64,000 nt of DNA from Henricia sp. BOLD:AAB3569 (Eukaryota > Echinodermata > Asteroidea > Spinulosida > Echinasteridae), in assembly GCA_037783545.1 (NCBI GenBank), contig JBBELK010001666.1, forward strand, positions 1 through 64,000. Direction: 5' to 3'. The position numbers were made by a program, and so were the translations under genes. The notes beneath the pieces are model-generated. The model saw nothing but the letters and a program-made list of their open reading frames with translations, was not told the DNA's origin and made no database searches. Shown here one piece after another: positions 49,111 to 60,300 of this stretch (positions are counted from its first letter, which is position 1; each line of letters begins with the position of its first letter).

Positions 49111-49653
49111 AATCCCCAAGAATTTATAAAATAACGATTTGATAGAGACAATTATGGTCTTTACATAAATAAAATAAAACATAACTCACAGACACACAAT
49201 ATTTACCTATATATAAATACTATTCTATATAGCCCGTTATTTTGGAAAGCTAGACACACAGCAACTTCCCCATGCACAAAATGGGAAGGTCCATGTGGCA
49301 CGTGTTACAACACCCACTAGACAGGATGGAATCGGTGCGTGTATAAACTGGGGGTGCACGCCAAATGTGCATGCAATCATATAGCGCTATCGATGCTACG
49401 CGCGGTGCAAAAGGGTGATACCGTCAGCGTATATTTTGCGATATGACGATTTCATACTAGAGAAAATTATGGTTTTCCCATAAAATTAAACAATTGATAC
49501 ACGACACGTGTTTACAGCATTTGTGACCATACCCAGAAACATGTTCCTAACGTTATTATTTATTCAACCAATGTACGGCTTCGGTTAGCGACGATCAACA
49601 CTGAACACTGGCCTATTTTATATCATTCACGTAGAAGTTTCATGGCTATATAT

Positions 49654-49682
49654 CTATAGTGACATAAGCTGTGTCACTATAG
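49654..49682. repeat. Hairpin, 11-bp stem
   Basis: CTATAGTGACA and TGTCACTATAG pair perfectly around the loop TAAGCTG. Confidence 0.75.
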
Positions 49683-49757
49683 GATTTTACCCCATTAAAG
49701 CCCGAACCATCGGCTCCGGGAAAATCAAAATTGTTTGATTTGCTCCGGTTTATGGTG

Positions 49758-50172
49758 TACGTAGGTCAGACCGGCTCGAATTGTTTCAGCGCACACTGTA
49801 CCCATCCGATGTGTGGTCCGATGATCCGATTAATTACCCGGTAAAGCGCGCGGTACGTCTGACAGCATAGGCTTGACAGATCTACTTTTATAAAGTTTAT
49901 TGATTGATTGATCGATATCTATATAAAACAAATTATGATTAAATTTTGGACACCGCATGGTCAAAGTTTAATATATTGGACGACCGATGATCCGCTCCAA
50001 GCGCAAAATGAAAAACACGATATGTCAAAGCAGTTAAATGAATGCTTTTGTGAAATTTGCCAGTCTTGACCTCGTGAAGTTTTGGCGCTGCGGAATTGCA
50101 GAAATTGGTAATAGATTAAACTTCGGTAGGCAATGCTCGCTAAAACAATTCGGGCCGGTCTGACCGTAGGCC
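49758..50172. repeat. Diverged inverted repeat pair
   Basis: GGTCAGACCGGCTCGAATTG (from 49764) is mirrored by CAATTCGGGCCGGTCTGACC (about 50147-50166) with a few mismatches, and similarity extends a few bases beyond. This may mark the ends of an old insertion of about 400 bp. Confidence 0.45.
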
Positions 50173-50549
50173 TACACCGCACGACCAGGGCAAGTATCCG
50201 CATTCGATGGTCCGCGTACTGTGCCGGTAAATCGCAAAGGTGCGCAGCGGGCTTAACTATAGAGTGACGCAACTTTGAAAAATGGCAGAGTATTAAGAAT
50301 ACATGTCACGTCAATAAAGGCTAAATCAAAAAGAACGGCGAGTAACTAGTGAGTTGGCGTGCTATGCGACAATGCGCAAGCGTAACTCCGAAAAGGCTTA
50401 TTGCGAAAGGTTTCAAAATAGAGCTGTTGCTAGCAAAGATTTAATGGCCTTGAACCGATTCCAATGTGTCATTTTAAGAGGTGCTAATTACATTGATCCA
50501 AAGGATCCTACCGCAGTACCGTTATGTTTGTAGCGTGGTCCAATGATTC

Positions 50550-50755
50550 TCAGCACGGTTAAAATGTGTGCGTTCTGCCAGCATCGCATTCATGCATAAC
50601 AATGGAAGGATTAGCGCAGCGCTGAGGGTTGAAACACGGTTACAATGTGGCACTTTCGGTGGCGAAAAAAACACGGTTAAAAAAGGTGTTAAAATACTGG
50701 TTGATTTTTTTTTAACCGAGAAACGGTAATTTTAACCGAGTAGATGTTCATAGTG
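50550..50755. promoter_or_regulatory. CACTA right end: subterminal repeats and TAGTG terminus
   Basis: The words CACGGTTAAAA (50553), ACACGGTTACAA (50634), ACACGGTTAAAA (50670), TTTTAACCGAG (50710) and TTTAACCGAG (50731) are related copies in both orientations, crowded within 200 bp of the end. The element closes with TAGTG at 50751-50755. Known CACTA elements have such subterminal repeats as transposase binding sites; the role here is inferred. Confidence 0.6.
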
Positions 50756-53224
50756 TTAGGTCAAAGTGTGTCCCAAATGCCGGCAAATTTGGAAATCAAG
50801 GAATTTTCCAACCAACTTCAAATTTTGCATGCTCCAAACTGTATATATTCCGCACTTGTCATGCAAAATTGACAGATTTTCGCTGGGAAATGACGGAGAA
50901 ATTTCAGAGTTTAGGGGAAACGGAGCTCGGCTGCGTGGTTATTCCCCTAACCGTGGCTGTTGGGACACCCTGCGCCGCGCTGGTGTACATTTGTACGGCC
51001 GTTGACTCACCCCAGATTGTGACGGGAATTAGGTCAAAGTGTGTCCCAAATGCCGGCAAATTTGGAAATCAAGGAATTTTCCAACCAACTTCAAATTTTG
51101 CATGCTCCAAACTGTATATATTCCGCACTTGTCATGCAAAATTGACAGATTTTCGCTGGGAAATGACGGAGAAATTTCAGAGTTTAGGGAAAACGGAGCT
51201 CGGCTACGTGGTTATTCCCCTAACCGTGGCTGTTGGGACACCCTGCGCCGCGCTGGTGTACATTTGTACGGCCGTTGACTCACCCCAGATTGTGACGGGA
51301 ATTAGGCCAAAGTGTGTCCCAAATGCCGGCAAATTTGGAAATCAAGGAATTTTCCAACCAACTTCAAATTTTGCATGCTCCAAACTGTACATATTCCGCA
51401 CTTGTCATGCAAAATTGACAGATTTTCGCTGGGATATGACGGAGAAATTTCAGAGTTTAGGGAAAACGGAGCTCGGCTACGTGGTTATTCCTCTAACCGT
51501 GGCTGTTGGGACACCCTGCGCCGCGCTGGTGTACATTTGTACGGCCGTTGACTCACCCCAGATTGTGACGGGAATTAGGTCAAAGTGTGTCCCAAATGCC
51601 GGCAAATTTGGAAATCAAGGAATTTTCCAACCAACTTCAAATTTTGCATGCTCCAAACTGTATATATTCCGCACTTGTCATGCAAAATTGACAGATTTTC
51701 GCTGGGAAATGACGGAGAAATTTCAGAGTTTAGGGAAAACGGAGCTCGGCTACGTGGTTATTCCCCTAACCGTGGCTGTTGGGACACCCTGCGCCGCGCT
51801 GGTGTACATTTGTACGGCCGTTGACTCACCCCAGATTGTGACGGGAATTAGGTCAAAGTGTGTCCCAAATGCCGGCAAATTTGGAAATCAAGGAATTTTC
51901 CAACCAACTTCAAATTTTGCATGCTCCAAACTGTATATATTCCGTACTTGTCATGCAAAATTGACAGATTTTCGCTGGGAAATGACGGAGAAATTTTAGA
52001 GTTTAGGGAAAACGGAGCTCGGCTACGTGGTTATTCCCCTAACCGTAGCTGTTGGGACACCCTGCGCCGCGCTGGTGTACATTTGTACGGCCGTTGACTC
52101 ACCCCAGATTGTGACGGGAAATAGGTCAAAGTGTGTCCCAAATGCCGGCAAATTTGGAAATCAAGGAATTTTCCAACCAACTTCAAATTTTGCATGCTCC
52201 AAACTGTATATATTCCGCACTTGTCATGCAAAATTGACAGATTTTCGCTGGGAAATGACGGAGAAATTTTAGAGTTTAGGGAAAACGGAGCTCGGCTACG
52301 TGGTTATTCCCCTAACCGTGGCTGTTGGGACACCCTGCGCCGCGCTGGTGTACATTTGTACGGCCGTTGACTCACCCCAGATTGTGACGGGAATTAGGTC
52401 AAAGTGTGTCCCAAATGCCGGCAAATTTGGAAATCAAGGAATTTTCCAACCAACTTCAAATTTTGCATGCTCCAAACTGTATATATTCCGCACTTGTCAT
52501 GCAAAATTGACAGATTTTCGCTGGGAAATGACGGAGAAATTTCAGAGTTTTTATGGAAAACGGAGCTCGGCTACGTGGTTATTCCCCTAACCGTGGCTGT
52601 TGGGACACCCTGCGCCGCGCTGGTGTACATTTGTACGGCCGTTGACTCACCCCAGACTGTGACGGGAATTAGGTCAAAGTGTGTCCCAAATGCCGGCAAA
52701 TTTGGAAATCAAGGAATTTTCCAACCAACTTCAAATTTTGCATGCTCCAAACTGTATATATTCCGCACTTGTCATGCAAAATTGACAGATTTTCGCTGGG
52801 AAATGACGGAGAAATTTCAGAGTTTAGGGAAAACGGAGCTTGGCTACGTGGTTATTCCCCTAACCGTAGCTGTTGGAACACCCTGCGCCGCGCTGGTGTA
52901 CATTTGTACGGCCGTTGACTCACCCCAGATTGTGACGGGAATTAGGTCAAAGTGTGTCCCAAATGCCGGCAAATTTGGAAATCAAGGAATTTTCCAACCA
53001 ACTTCAAATTTTGCATGCTCCAAACTGTATATATTCCGCACTTGTCATGCAAAATTGACAGATTTTCGCTGGGAAATGACGGAGAAATTTTAGAGTTTAG
53101 GGAAAACGGAGCTCGGCTACGTGGTTATTCCCCTAACCGTGGCTGTTGGGACACCCTGCGCCGCGCTGGTGTACATTTGTACTGCCGTTGACTCACCCCA
53201 GATTGTGACGGGAATTAGGTCAAA

Positions 53225-56200
53225 GTGTGTCCCAAATGCCGGCAAATTTGGAAATCAAGGAATTTTCCAACCAACTTCAAAATTTGCATGCTCCAAACTG
53301 TATATATTCCGCACTTGTCATGCAAAATTTACAGATTTTCGCTGGGAAATGACGGAGAAATTACAGAGTTTAGGAAAAACGGAGCTCGGATACATGGTTA
53401 TTCCCCTAACCGTGGCTGTTGGGACACCCTGCGCCGCGCTGGTGTACATTTGTTCGGCCGTTGACTCACCCCAGATTGTGACGGGAATTAGGTCAAAGTG
53501 TGTCCCAAATGCCGGCAAATTTGGAAATCAAGGAATTTTCCAACCAACTTCAAATTTTGCATGCTCCAAACTGTATATATTCCGCACTTGTCATGCAAAA
53601 TTGACAGATTTTCGCTGGGAAATGACGGAGAAATTTCAGAGTTTAGGGAAAACGGAGCTCGGCTACGTGGTTATTCCCCTAACCGTAGCTGTTGGGACAC
53701 CCTGCGCCGCGCTGGTGTACATTTGTACGGCCGTTGACTCACCCCAGATTGTGACGGGAATTAGGTCAAAGTGTGTCCCAAATGCCGGCAAATTTGGAAA
53801 TCAAGGAATTTTCCAACCAACTTCAAATTTTGCATGCTCCAAACTGTATATATTCCGCACTTGTCATGCAAAATTGACAGATTTTCGCTGGGAAATGACG
53901 GAGAAATTTCAGAGTTTAGGGAAAACGGAGCTCGGCTACGTGGTTATTCCCCTAACCGTGGCTGTTGGGACACCCTGCGCCGCGCTGGTGTACATTTGTA
54001 CTGCCGTTGACTCACCCCAGATTGTGACGGGAATTAGGTCAAAGTGTGTCCCAAATGCCGGCAAATTTGGAAATCAAGGAATTTTCCAACCAACTTCAAA
54101 TTTTGCATGCTCCAAACTGTATATATTCCGCACTTGTCATGCAAAATTTACAGATTTTCGCTGGGAAATGACGGAGAAATTACAGAGTTTAGGAAAAACG
54201 GAGCTCGGATACATGGTTATTCCCCTAACCGTGGCTGTTGGGACACCCTGCGCCGCGCTGGTGTACATTTGTTCGGCCGTTGACTCACCCCAGATTGTGA
54301 CGGGAATTAGGTCAAAGTGTGTCCCAAATGCCGGCAAATTTGGAAATCAAGGAATTTTCCAACCAACTTCAAATTTTGCATGCTCCAAACTGTATATATT
54401 CCGCACTTGTCATGCAAAATTGACAGATTTTCGCTGGGAAATGACGGAGAAATTTCAGAGTTTAGGGAAAACGGAGCTCGGCTACGTGGTTATTCCCCTA
54501 ACCGTAGCTGTTGGGACACCCTGCGCCGCGCTGGTGTACATTTGTACGGCCGTTGACTCACCCCAGATTGTGACGGGAATTAGGTCAAAGTGTGTCCCAA
54601 ATGCCGGCAAATTTGGAAATCAAGGAATTTTCCAACCAACTTCAAATTTTGCATGCTCCAAACTGTATATATTCCGCACTTGTCATGCAAAATTGACAGA
54701 TTTTCGCTGGGAAATGACGGAGAAATTTTAGAGTTTAGGGAAAACGGAGCTCGGCTACGTGGTTATTCCCCTAACCGTGGCTGTTGGGACACCCTGCGCC
54801 GCGCTGGTGTACATTTGTACGGCCGTTGACTCACCCCAGATTGTGACGGGAATTAGGTCAAAGTGTGTCCCAAATGCCGGCAAATTTGGAAATCAAGGAA
54901 TTTTCCAACCAACTTCAAATTTTGCATGCTCCAAACTGTATATATTCCGCACTTGTCATGCAAAATTGACAGATTTTCGCTGGGAAATGACGGAGAAATT
55001 TCAGAGTTTAGGGAAAACGGAGCTCGGCTACGTGGTTATTCCCCTAACCGTGGCTGTTGGGACACCCTGCGCCGCGCTGGTGTACATTTGTACGGCCGTT
55101 GACTCACCCCAGACTGTGACGGGAATTAGGTCAAAGTGTGTCCCAAATGCCGGCAAATTTGGAAATCAAGGAATTTTTCAACCAACTTCAAATTTTGCAT
55201 GCTCCAAACTGTATATATTCCGCACTTGTCATGCAAAATTGACAGATTTTCGCTGGGAAATGACGGAGAAATTTCAGAGTTTAGGGAAAACGGAGCTCGG
55301 CTACGTGGTTATTCCCCTAACCGTGGCTGGGACACCCTGCGCCGCGCTGGTGTACATTTGTACGGCCGTTGACTCACCCCAGATTGTGACGGGAATTAGG
55401 TCAAAGTGTGTCCCAAATGCCGGCAAATTTGGAAATCAAGGAATTTTCCAACCAACTTCAAATTTTGCATGCTCCAAACTGTATATATTCCGCACTTGTC
55501 ATGCAAAATTTACAGATTTTCGCTGGGAAATGACGGAGAAATTACAGAGTTTAGGAAAAACGGAGCTCGGATACATGGTTATTCCCCTAACCGTGGCTGT
55601 TGGGACACCCTGCGCCGCGCTGGTGTACATTTGTTCGGCCGTTGACTCACCCCAGATTGTGACGGGAATTAGGTCAAAGTGTGTCCCAAATGCCGGCAAA
55701 TTTGGAAATCAAGGAATTTTCCAACCAACTTCAAATTTTGCATGCTCCAAACTGTATATATTCCGCACTTGTCATGCAAAATTGACAGATTTTCGCTGGG
55801 AAATGACGGAGAAATTTCAGAGTTTAGGGAAAACGGAGCTCGGCTACGTGGTTATTCCCCTAACCGTAGCTGTTGGGACACCCTGCGCCGCGCTGGTGTA
55901 CATTTGTACGGCCGTTGACTCACCCCAGATTGTGACGGGAATTAGGTCAAAGTGTGTCCCAAATGCCGGCAAATTTGGAAATCAAGAAATTTTCCAACCA
56001 ACTTCAAATTTTGCATGCTCCAAACTGTATATATTCCGCACTTGTCATGCAAAATTGACAGATTTTCGCTGGGAAATGACGGAGAAATTTCAGAGTTTAG
56101 GGAAAACGGAGCTCGGCTACGTGGTTATTCCCCTAACCGTGGCTGTTGGGACACCCTGCGCCGCGCTGGTGTACATTTGTACGGCCGTTGACTCACCCCA

Positions 56201-59200
56201 GACTGTGACGGGAATTAGGTCAAAGTGTGTCCCAAATGCCGGCAAATTTGGAAATCAAGGAATTTTTCAACCAACTTCAAATTTTGCATGCTCCAAACTG
56301 TATATATTCCGCACTTGTCATGCAAAATTGACAGATTTTCGCTGGGAAATGACGGAGAAATTTCAGAGTTTAGGGAAAACGGAGCTCGGCTACGTGGTTA
56401 TTCCCCTAACCGTGGCTGTTGGGACACCCTGCGCCGCGCTGGTGTACATTTGTACGGCCGTTGACTCACCCCAGATTGTGACGGGAATTAGGTCAAAGTG
56501 TGTCCCAAATGCCGGCAAATTTGGAAATCAAGGAATTTTCCAACCAACTTCAAATTTTGCATGCTCCAAACTGTATATATTCCGCACTTGTCATGCAAAA
56601 CTTACAGATTTTCGCTGGGAAATGACGGAGAAATTACAGAGTTTAGGAAAAACGGAGCTCGGATACATGGTTATTCCCCTAACCGTAGCTGTTGGGACAC
56701 CCTGCGCCGCGCTGGTGTACATTTGTACGGCCGTTGACTCACCCCAGATTGTGACGGGAATTAGGTCAAAGTGTGTCCCAAATGCCGGCAAATTTGGAAA
56801 TCAAGAAATTTTCCAACCAACTTCAAATTTTGCATGCTCCAAACTGTATATATTCCGCACTTGTCATGCAAAATTGACAGATTTTCGATGGGAAATGACG
56901 GAGAAATTTTAGAGTTTAGGGAAAACGGAGCTCGGCTACGTGGTTATTCCCCTAACCGTGGCTGTTGGGACACCCTGCGCCGCGCTGGTGTACATTTGTA
57001 CGGCCGTTGACTCACCCCAGATTGTGACGGGAATTAGGTCAAAGTGTGTCCCAAATGCCGGCAAATTTGGAAATCAAGAAATTTTCCAACCAACTTCAAA
57101 TTTTGCATGCTCCAAACTGTATATATTCCGCACTTGTCATGCAAAATTGACAGATTTTCGCTGGGAAATGGCCGAGAATTTTTTTCAGAGTTTAGGGAAA
57201 ACGGAGCTCGGCTACGTGGTTACTCCCCTAACCGTGGCTGTTGGGACACCCTGCGCTGCGCTGGTGTACATTTGTACGGCCGTTGACTCACCCCAGATTG
57301 TGACGGGAATTAGGTCAAAGTGTGTCCCAAATGCCGGCAAATTTGGAAATCAAGGAATTTTCCAACGAACTTCAAATTTTGCATGCTCCAAACTGTATAT
57401 ATTCCGCACTTGTCATGCAAAATTGACAGATTTTCGGTGGGAAATGGTCGAGAAATTGCAGAGTTTAGGGAAACGGAGCTCGGCTACGTGGTTACTCCCC
57501 TAACCGTGGCTGTTGGGACATTTGTACGGCCGTTGACTCACCCCAGATTGTGACGGGAATTAGGTCAAAGTGTGTCCCAAATGCCGGCAAATTTGAAAAT
57601 CAAGGAATTTTCCAACGAACTTCAAATTTTGCATGCTCCAAACTGTATATATTCCGCACTTGTCATGCAAAATTGACAGATTTTCGCTGGGAAATGACGG
57701 AGAAATTTCAGAGTTTAGGGAAAACGGAGCTCGGCTACGTGGTTATTCCCCTAACCGTGGCTGTTGGGACACCCTGCGCCGCGCTGGTGTACATTTGTAC
57801 TGCCGTTGACTCACCCCAGATTGTGACGGGAATTAGGTCAAAGTGTGTCCCAAATGCCGGCAAATTTGGAAATCAAGGAATTTTCCAACCAACTTCAAAT
57901 TTTGCATGCTCCAAACTGTATATATTCCGCACTTGTCATGCAAAATTTACAGATTTTCGCTGGGAAATGACGGAGAAATTACAGAGTTTAGGAAAAACGG
58001 AGCTCGGATACATGGTTATTCCCCTAACCGTGGCTGTTGGGACACCCTGCGCCGCGCTGGTGTACATTTGTTCGGCCGTTGACTCACCCCAGATTGTGAC
58101 GGGAATTAGGTCAAAGTGTGTCCCAAATGCCGGCAAATTTGGAAATCAAGGAATTTTCCAACCAACTTCAAATTTTGCATGCTCCAAACTGTATATATTC
58201 CGCACTTGTCATGCAAAATTGACAGATTTTCGCTGGGAAATGACGGAGAAATTTCAGAGTTTAGGGAAAACGGAGCTCGGCTACGTGGTTATTCCCCTAA
58301 CCGTAGCTGTTGGGACACCCTGCGCCGCGCTGGTGTACATTTGTACGGCCGTTGACTCACCCCAGATTGTGACGGGAATTAGGTCAAAGTGTGTCCCAAA
58401 TGCCGGCAAATTTGTAAATCAAGGAATTTTCCAACCAACTTCAAATTTTGCATGCTCCAAACTGTATATATTCCGCACTTGTCATGCAAAATTGACAGAT
58501 TTTCGCTGGGAAATGACGGAGAAATTTTAGAGTTTAGGGAAAACGGAGCTCGGCTACGTGGTTATTCCCCTAACCGTAGCTGTTGGGACACCCTGCGCCG
58601 CGCTGGTGTACATTTGTACGGCCGTTGACTCACCCCAGATTGTGACGGGAATTAGGTCAAAGTGTGTCCCAAATGCCGGCAAATTTGGAAATCAAGAAAT
58701 TTTCCAACCAACTTCAAATTTTGCATGCTCCAAACTGTATATATTCCGCACTTGTCATGCAAAATTGACAGATTTTCGCTGGGAAATGACGGAGAAATTT
58801 CAGAGTTTAGGGAAAACGGAGCTCGGCTACGTGGTTATTCCCCTAACCGTGGCTGTTGGGACACCCTGCGCCGCGCTGGTGTACATTTGTACGGCCGTTG
58901 ACTCACCCCAGATTGTGACGGGAATTAGGTCAAAGTGTGTCCCAAATGCCGGCAAATTTGGAAATCAAGGAATTTTCCAACCAACTTCAAATTTTGCATG
59001 CTCCAAACTGTATATATTCCGCACTTGTCATGCAAAACTTACAGATTTTCGCTGGGAAATGACGGAGAAATTACAGAGTTTAGGAAAAACGGAGCTCGGA
59101 TACATGGTTATTCCCCTAACCGTAGCTGTTGGGACACCCTGCGCCGCGCTGGTGTACATTTGTACGGCCGTTGACTCACCCCAGATTGTGACGGGAATTA

Positions 59201-60300
59201 GGTCAAAGTGTGTCCCAAATGCCGGCAAATTTGGAAATCAAGAAATTTTCCAACCAACTTCAAATTTTGCATGCTCCAAACTGTATATATTCCGCACTTG
59301 TCATGCAAAATTGACAGATTTTCGATGGGAAATGACGGAGAAATTTTAGAGTTTAGGGAAAACGGAGCTCGGCTACGTGGTTATTCCCCTAACCGTGGCT
59401 GTTGGGACACCCTGCGCCGCGCTGGTGTACATTTGTACGGCCGTTGACTCACCCCAGATTGTGACGGGAATTAGGTCAAAGTGTGTCCCAAATGCCGGCA
59501 AATTTGGAAATCAAGAAATTTTCCAACCAACTTCAAATTTTGCATGCTCCAAACTGTATATATTCCGCACTTGTCATGCAAAATTGACAGATTTTCGCTG
59601 GGAAATGACGGAGAAATTTCAGAGTTTAGGGAAAACGGAGCTCGGCTACGTGGTTATTCCCCTAACCGTGGCTGTTGGGACACCCTGCGCCGCGCTGGTG
59701 TACATTTGTACGGCCGTTGACTCACCCCAGACTGTGACGGGAATTAGGTCAAAGTGTGTCCCAAATGCCGGCAAATTTGGAAATCAAGGAATTTTTCAAC
59801 CAACTTCAAATTTTGCATGCTCCAAACTGTATATATTCCGCACTTGTCATGCAAAATTGACAGATTTTCGCTGGGAAATGACGGAGAAATTTCAGAGTTT
59901 AGGGAAAACGGAGCTCGGCTACGTGGTTATTCCCCTAACCGTGGCTGTTGGGACACCCTGCGCCGCGCTGGTGTACATTTGTACGGCCGTTGACTCACCC
60001 CAGATTGTGACGGGAATTAGGTCAAAGTGTGTCCCAAATGCCGGCAAATTTGGAAATCAAGGAATTTTCCAACCAACTTCAAATTTTGCATGCTCCAAAC
60101 TGTATATATTCCGCACTTGTCATGCAAAACTTACAGATTTTCGCTGGGAAATGACGGAGAAATTACAGAGTTTAGGAAAAACGGAGCTCGGATACCTGGT
60201 TATTCCCCTAACCGTGGCTGTTGGGACACCCTGCGCCGCGCTGGTGTACATTTGTTCGGCCGTTGACTCACCCCAGATTGTGACGGGAATTAGGTCAAAG
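53225..60300 (+). repeat. Higher-order repeats in array 3 (819, 1,362 and 2,437 bp)
   Basis: The TTTACAG/GGATACATGG unit recurs at 53225, 54044, 55406 and 57843; its CTTACAG relative is at 56498, 58935 and 60027. The spacing 53225 to 54044 is 819 bp (three units). 55406 to 57843 and 56498 to 58935 are both 2,437 bp, and the units that follow (56771 and 59208, 57044 and 59481) keep that offset. Confidence 0.8.
57090..57690 (+). repeat. Subfamily A island inside array 3
   Basis: Within subfamily B units there is a run of the 276-bp GAATTTTTTTCAG unit, the 251-bp unit (TTGGGACATTTGTACGG) and the AAATTTGAAAATC unit. This is the order of the cassette at 14444-15226, 18787-19569 and 29708-30490. 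Subfamily B resumes with GGAAATGACGGAG near 57695. The first unit has GCAAAATTGACAG rather than the GCAAAATGGACAG of its array 1 and 2 relatives. Confidence 0.85.

Larger units (their letters stand above)
48661..50540. other. Right flank of the transposon, no supported gene
   Basis: About 1.9 kb without a coding segment I can defend. It holds two strong hairpins and a pair of diverged inverted segments, described separately, and GC-rich patches near 49015-49050. Confidence 0.5.
36321..50755. mobile_element. CACTA/EnSpm-type transposon, left end missing
   Basis: This 14.4-kb block separates subfamily A satellite on the left from subfamily B on the right. It encodes a multi-exon Tnp2-type transposase on the minus strand and a divergent plus-strand gene, the usual two-gene layout of CACTA elements. 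Its right end reads ATGTTCATAGTG and then switches to satellite (TTAGGTCAAAGTG). TAGTG is the known right terminus of CACTA transposons. Repeated ACGGTTA/TAACCG motifs cluster in the last 200 bp, like CACTA subterminal repeats. The left edge has no CACTA sequence; satellite begins 14 bp past the transposase stop codon, so the left terminus and 3' flank are absent. That the right boundary is the true transposon end is an inference from TAGTG and the sharp switch. Confidence 0.72.

Noticed and set aside
36321..50755. LTR retrotransposon or LINE as the source of the 14.4-kb block
   Set aside because: No long terminal repeats, reverse transcriptase or gag-like motifs were seen; the spliced Tnp2 gene and TAGTG end fit CACTA better.
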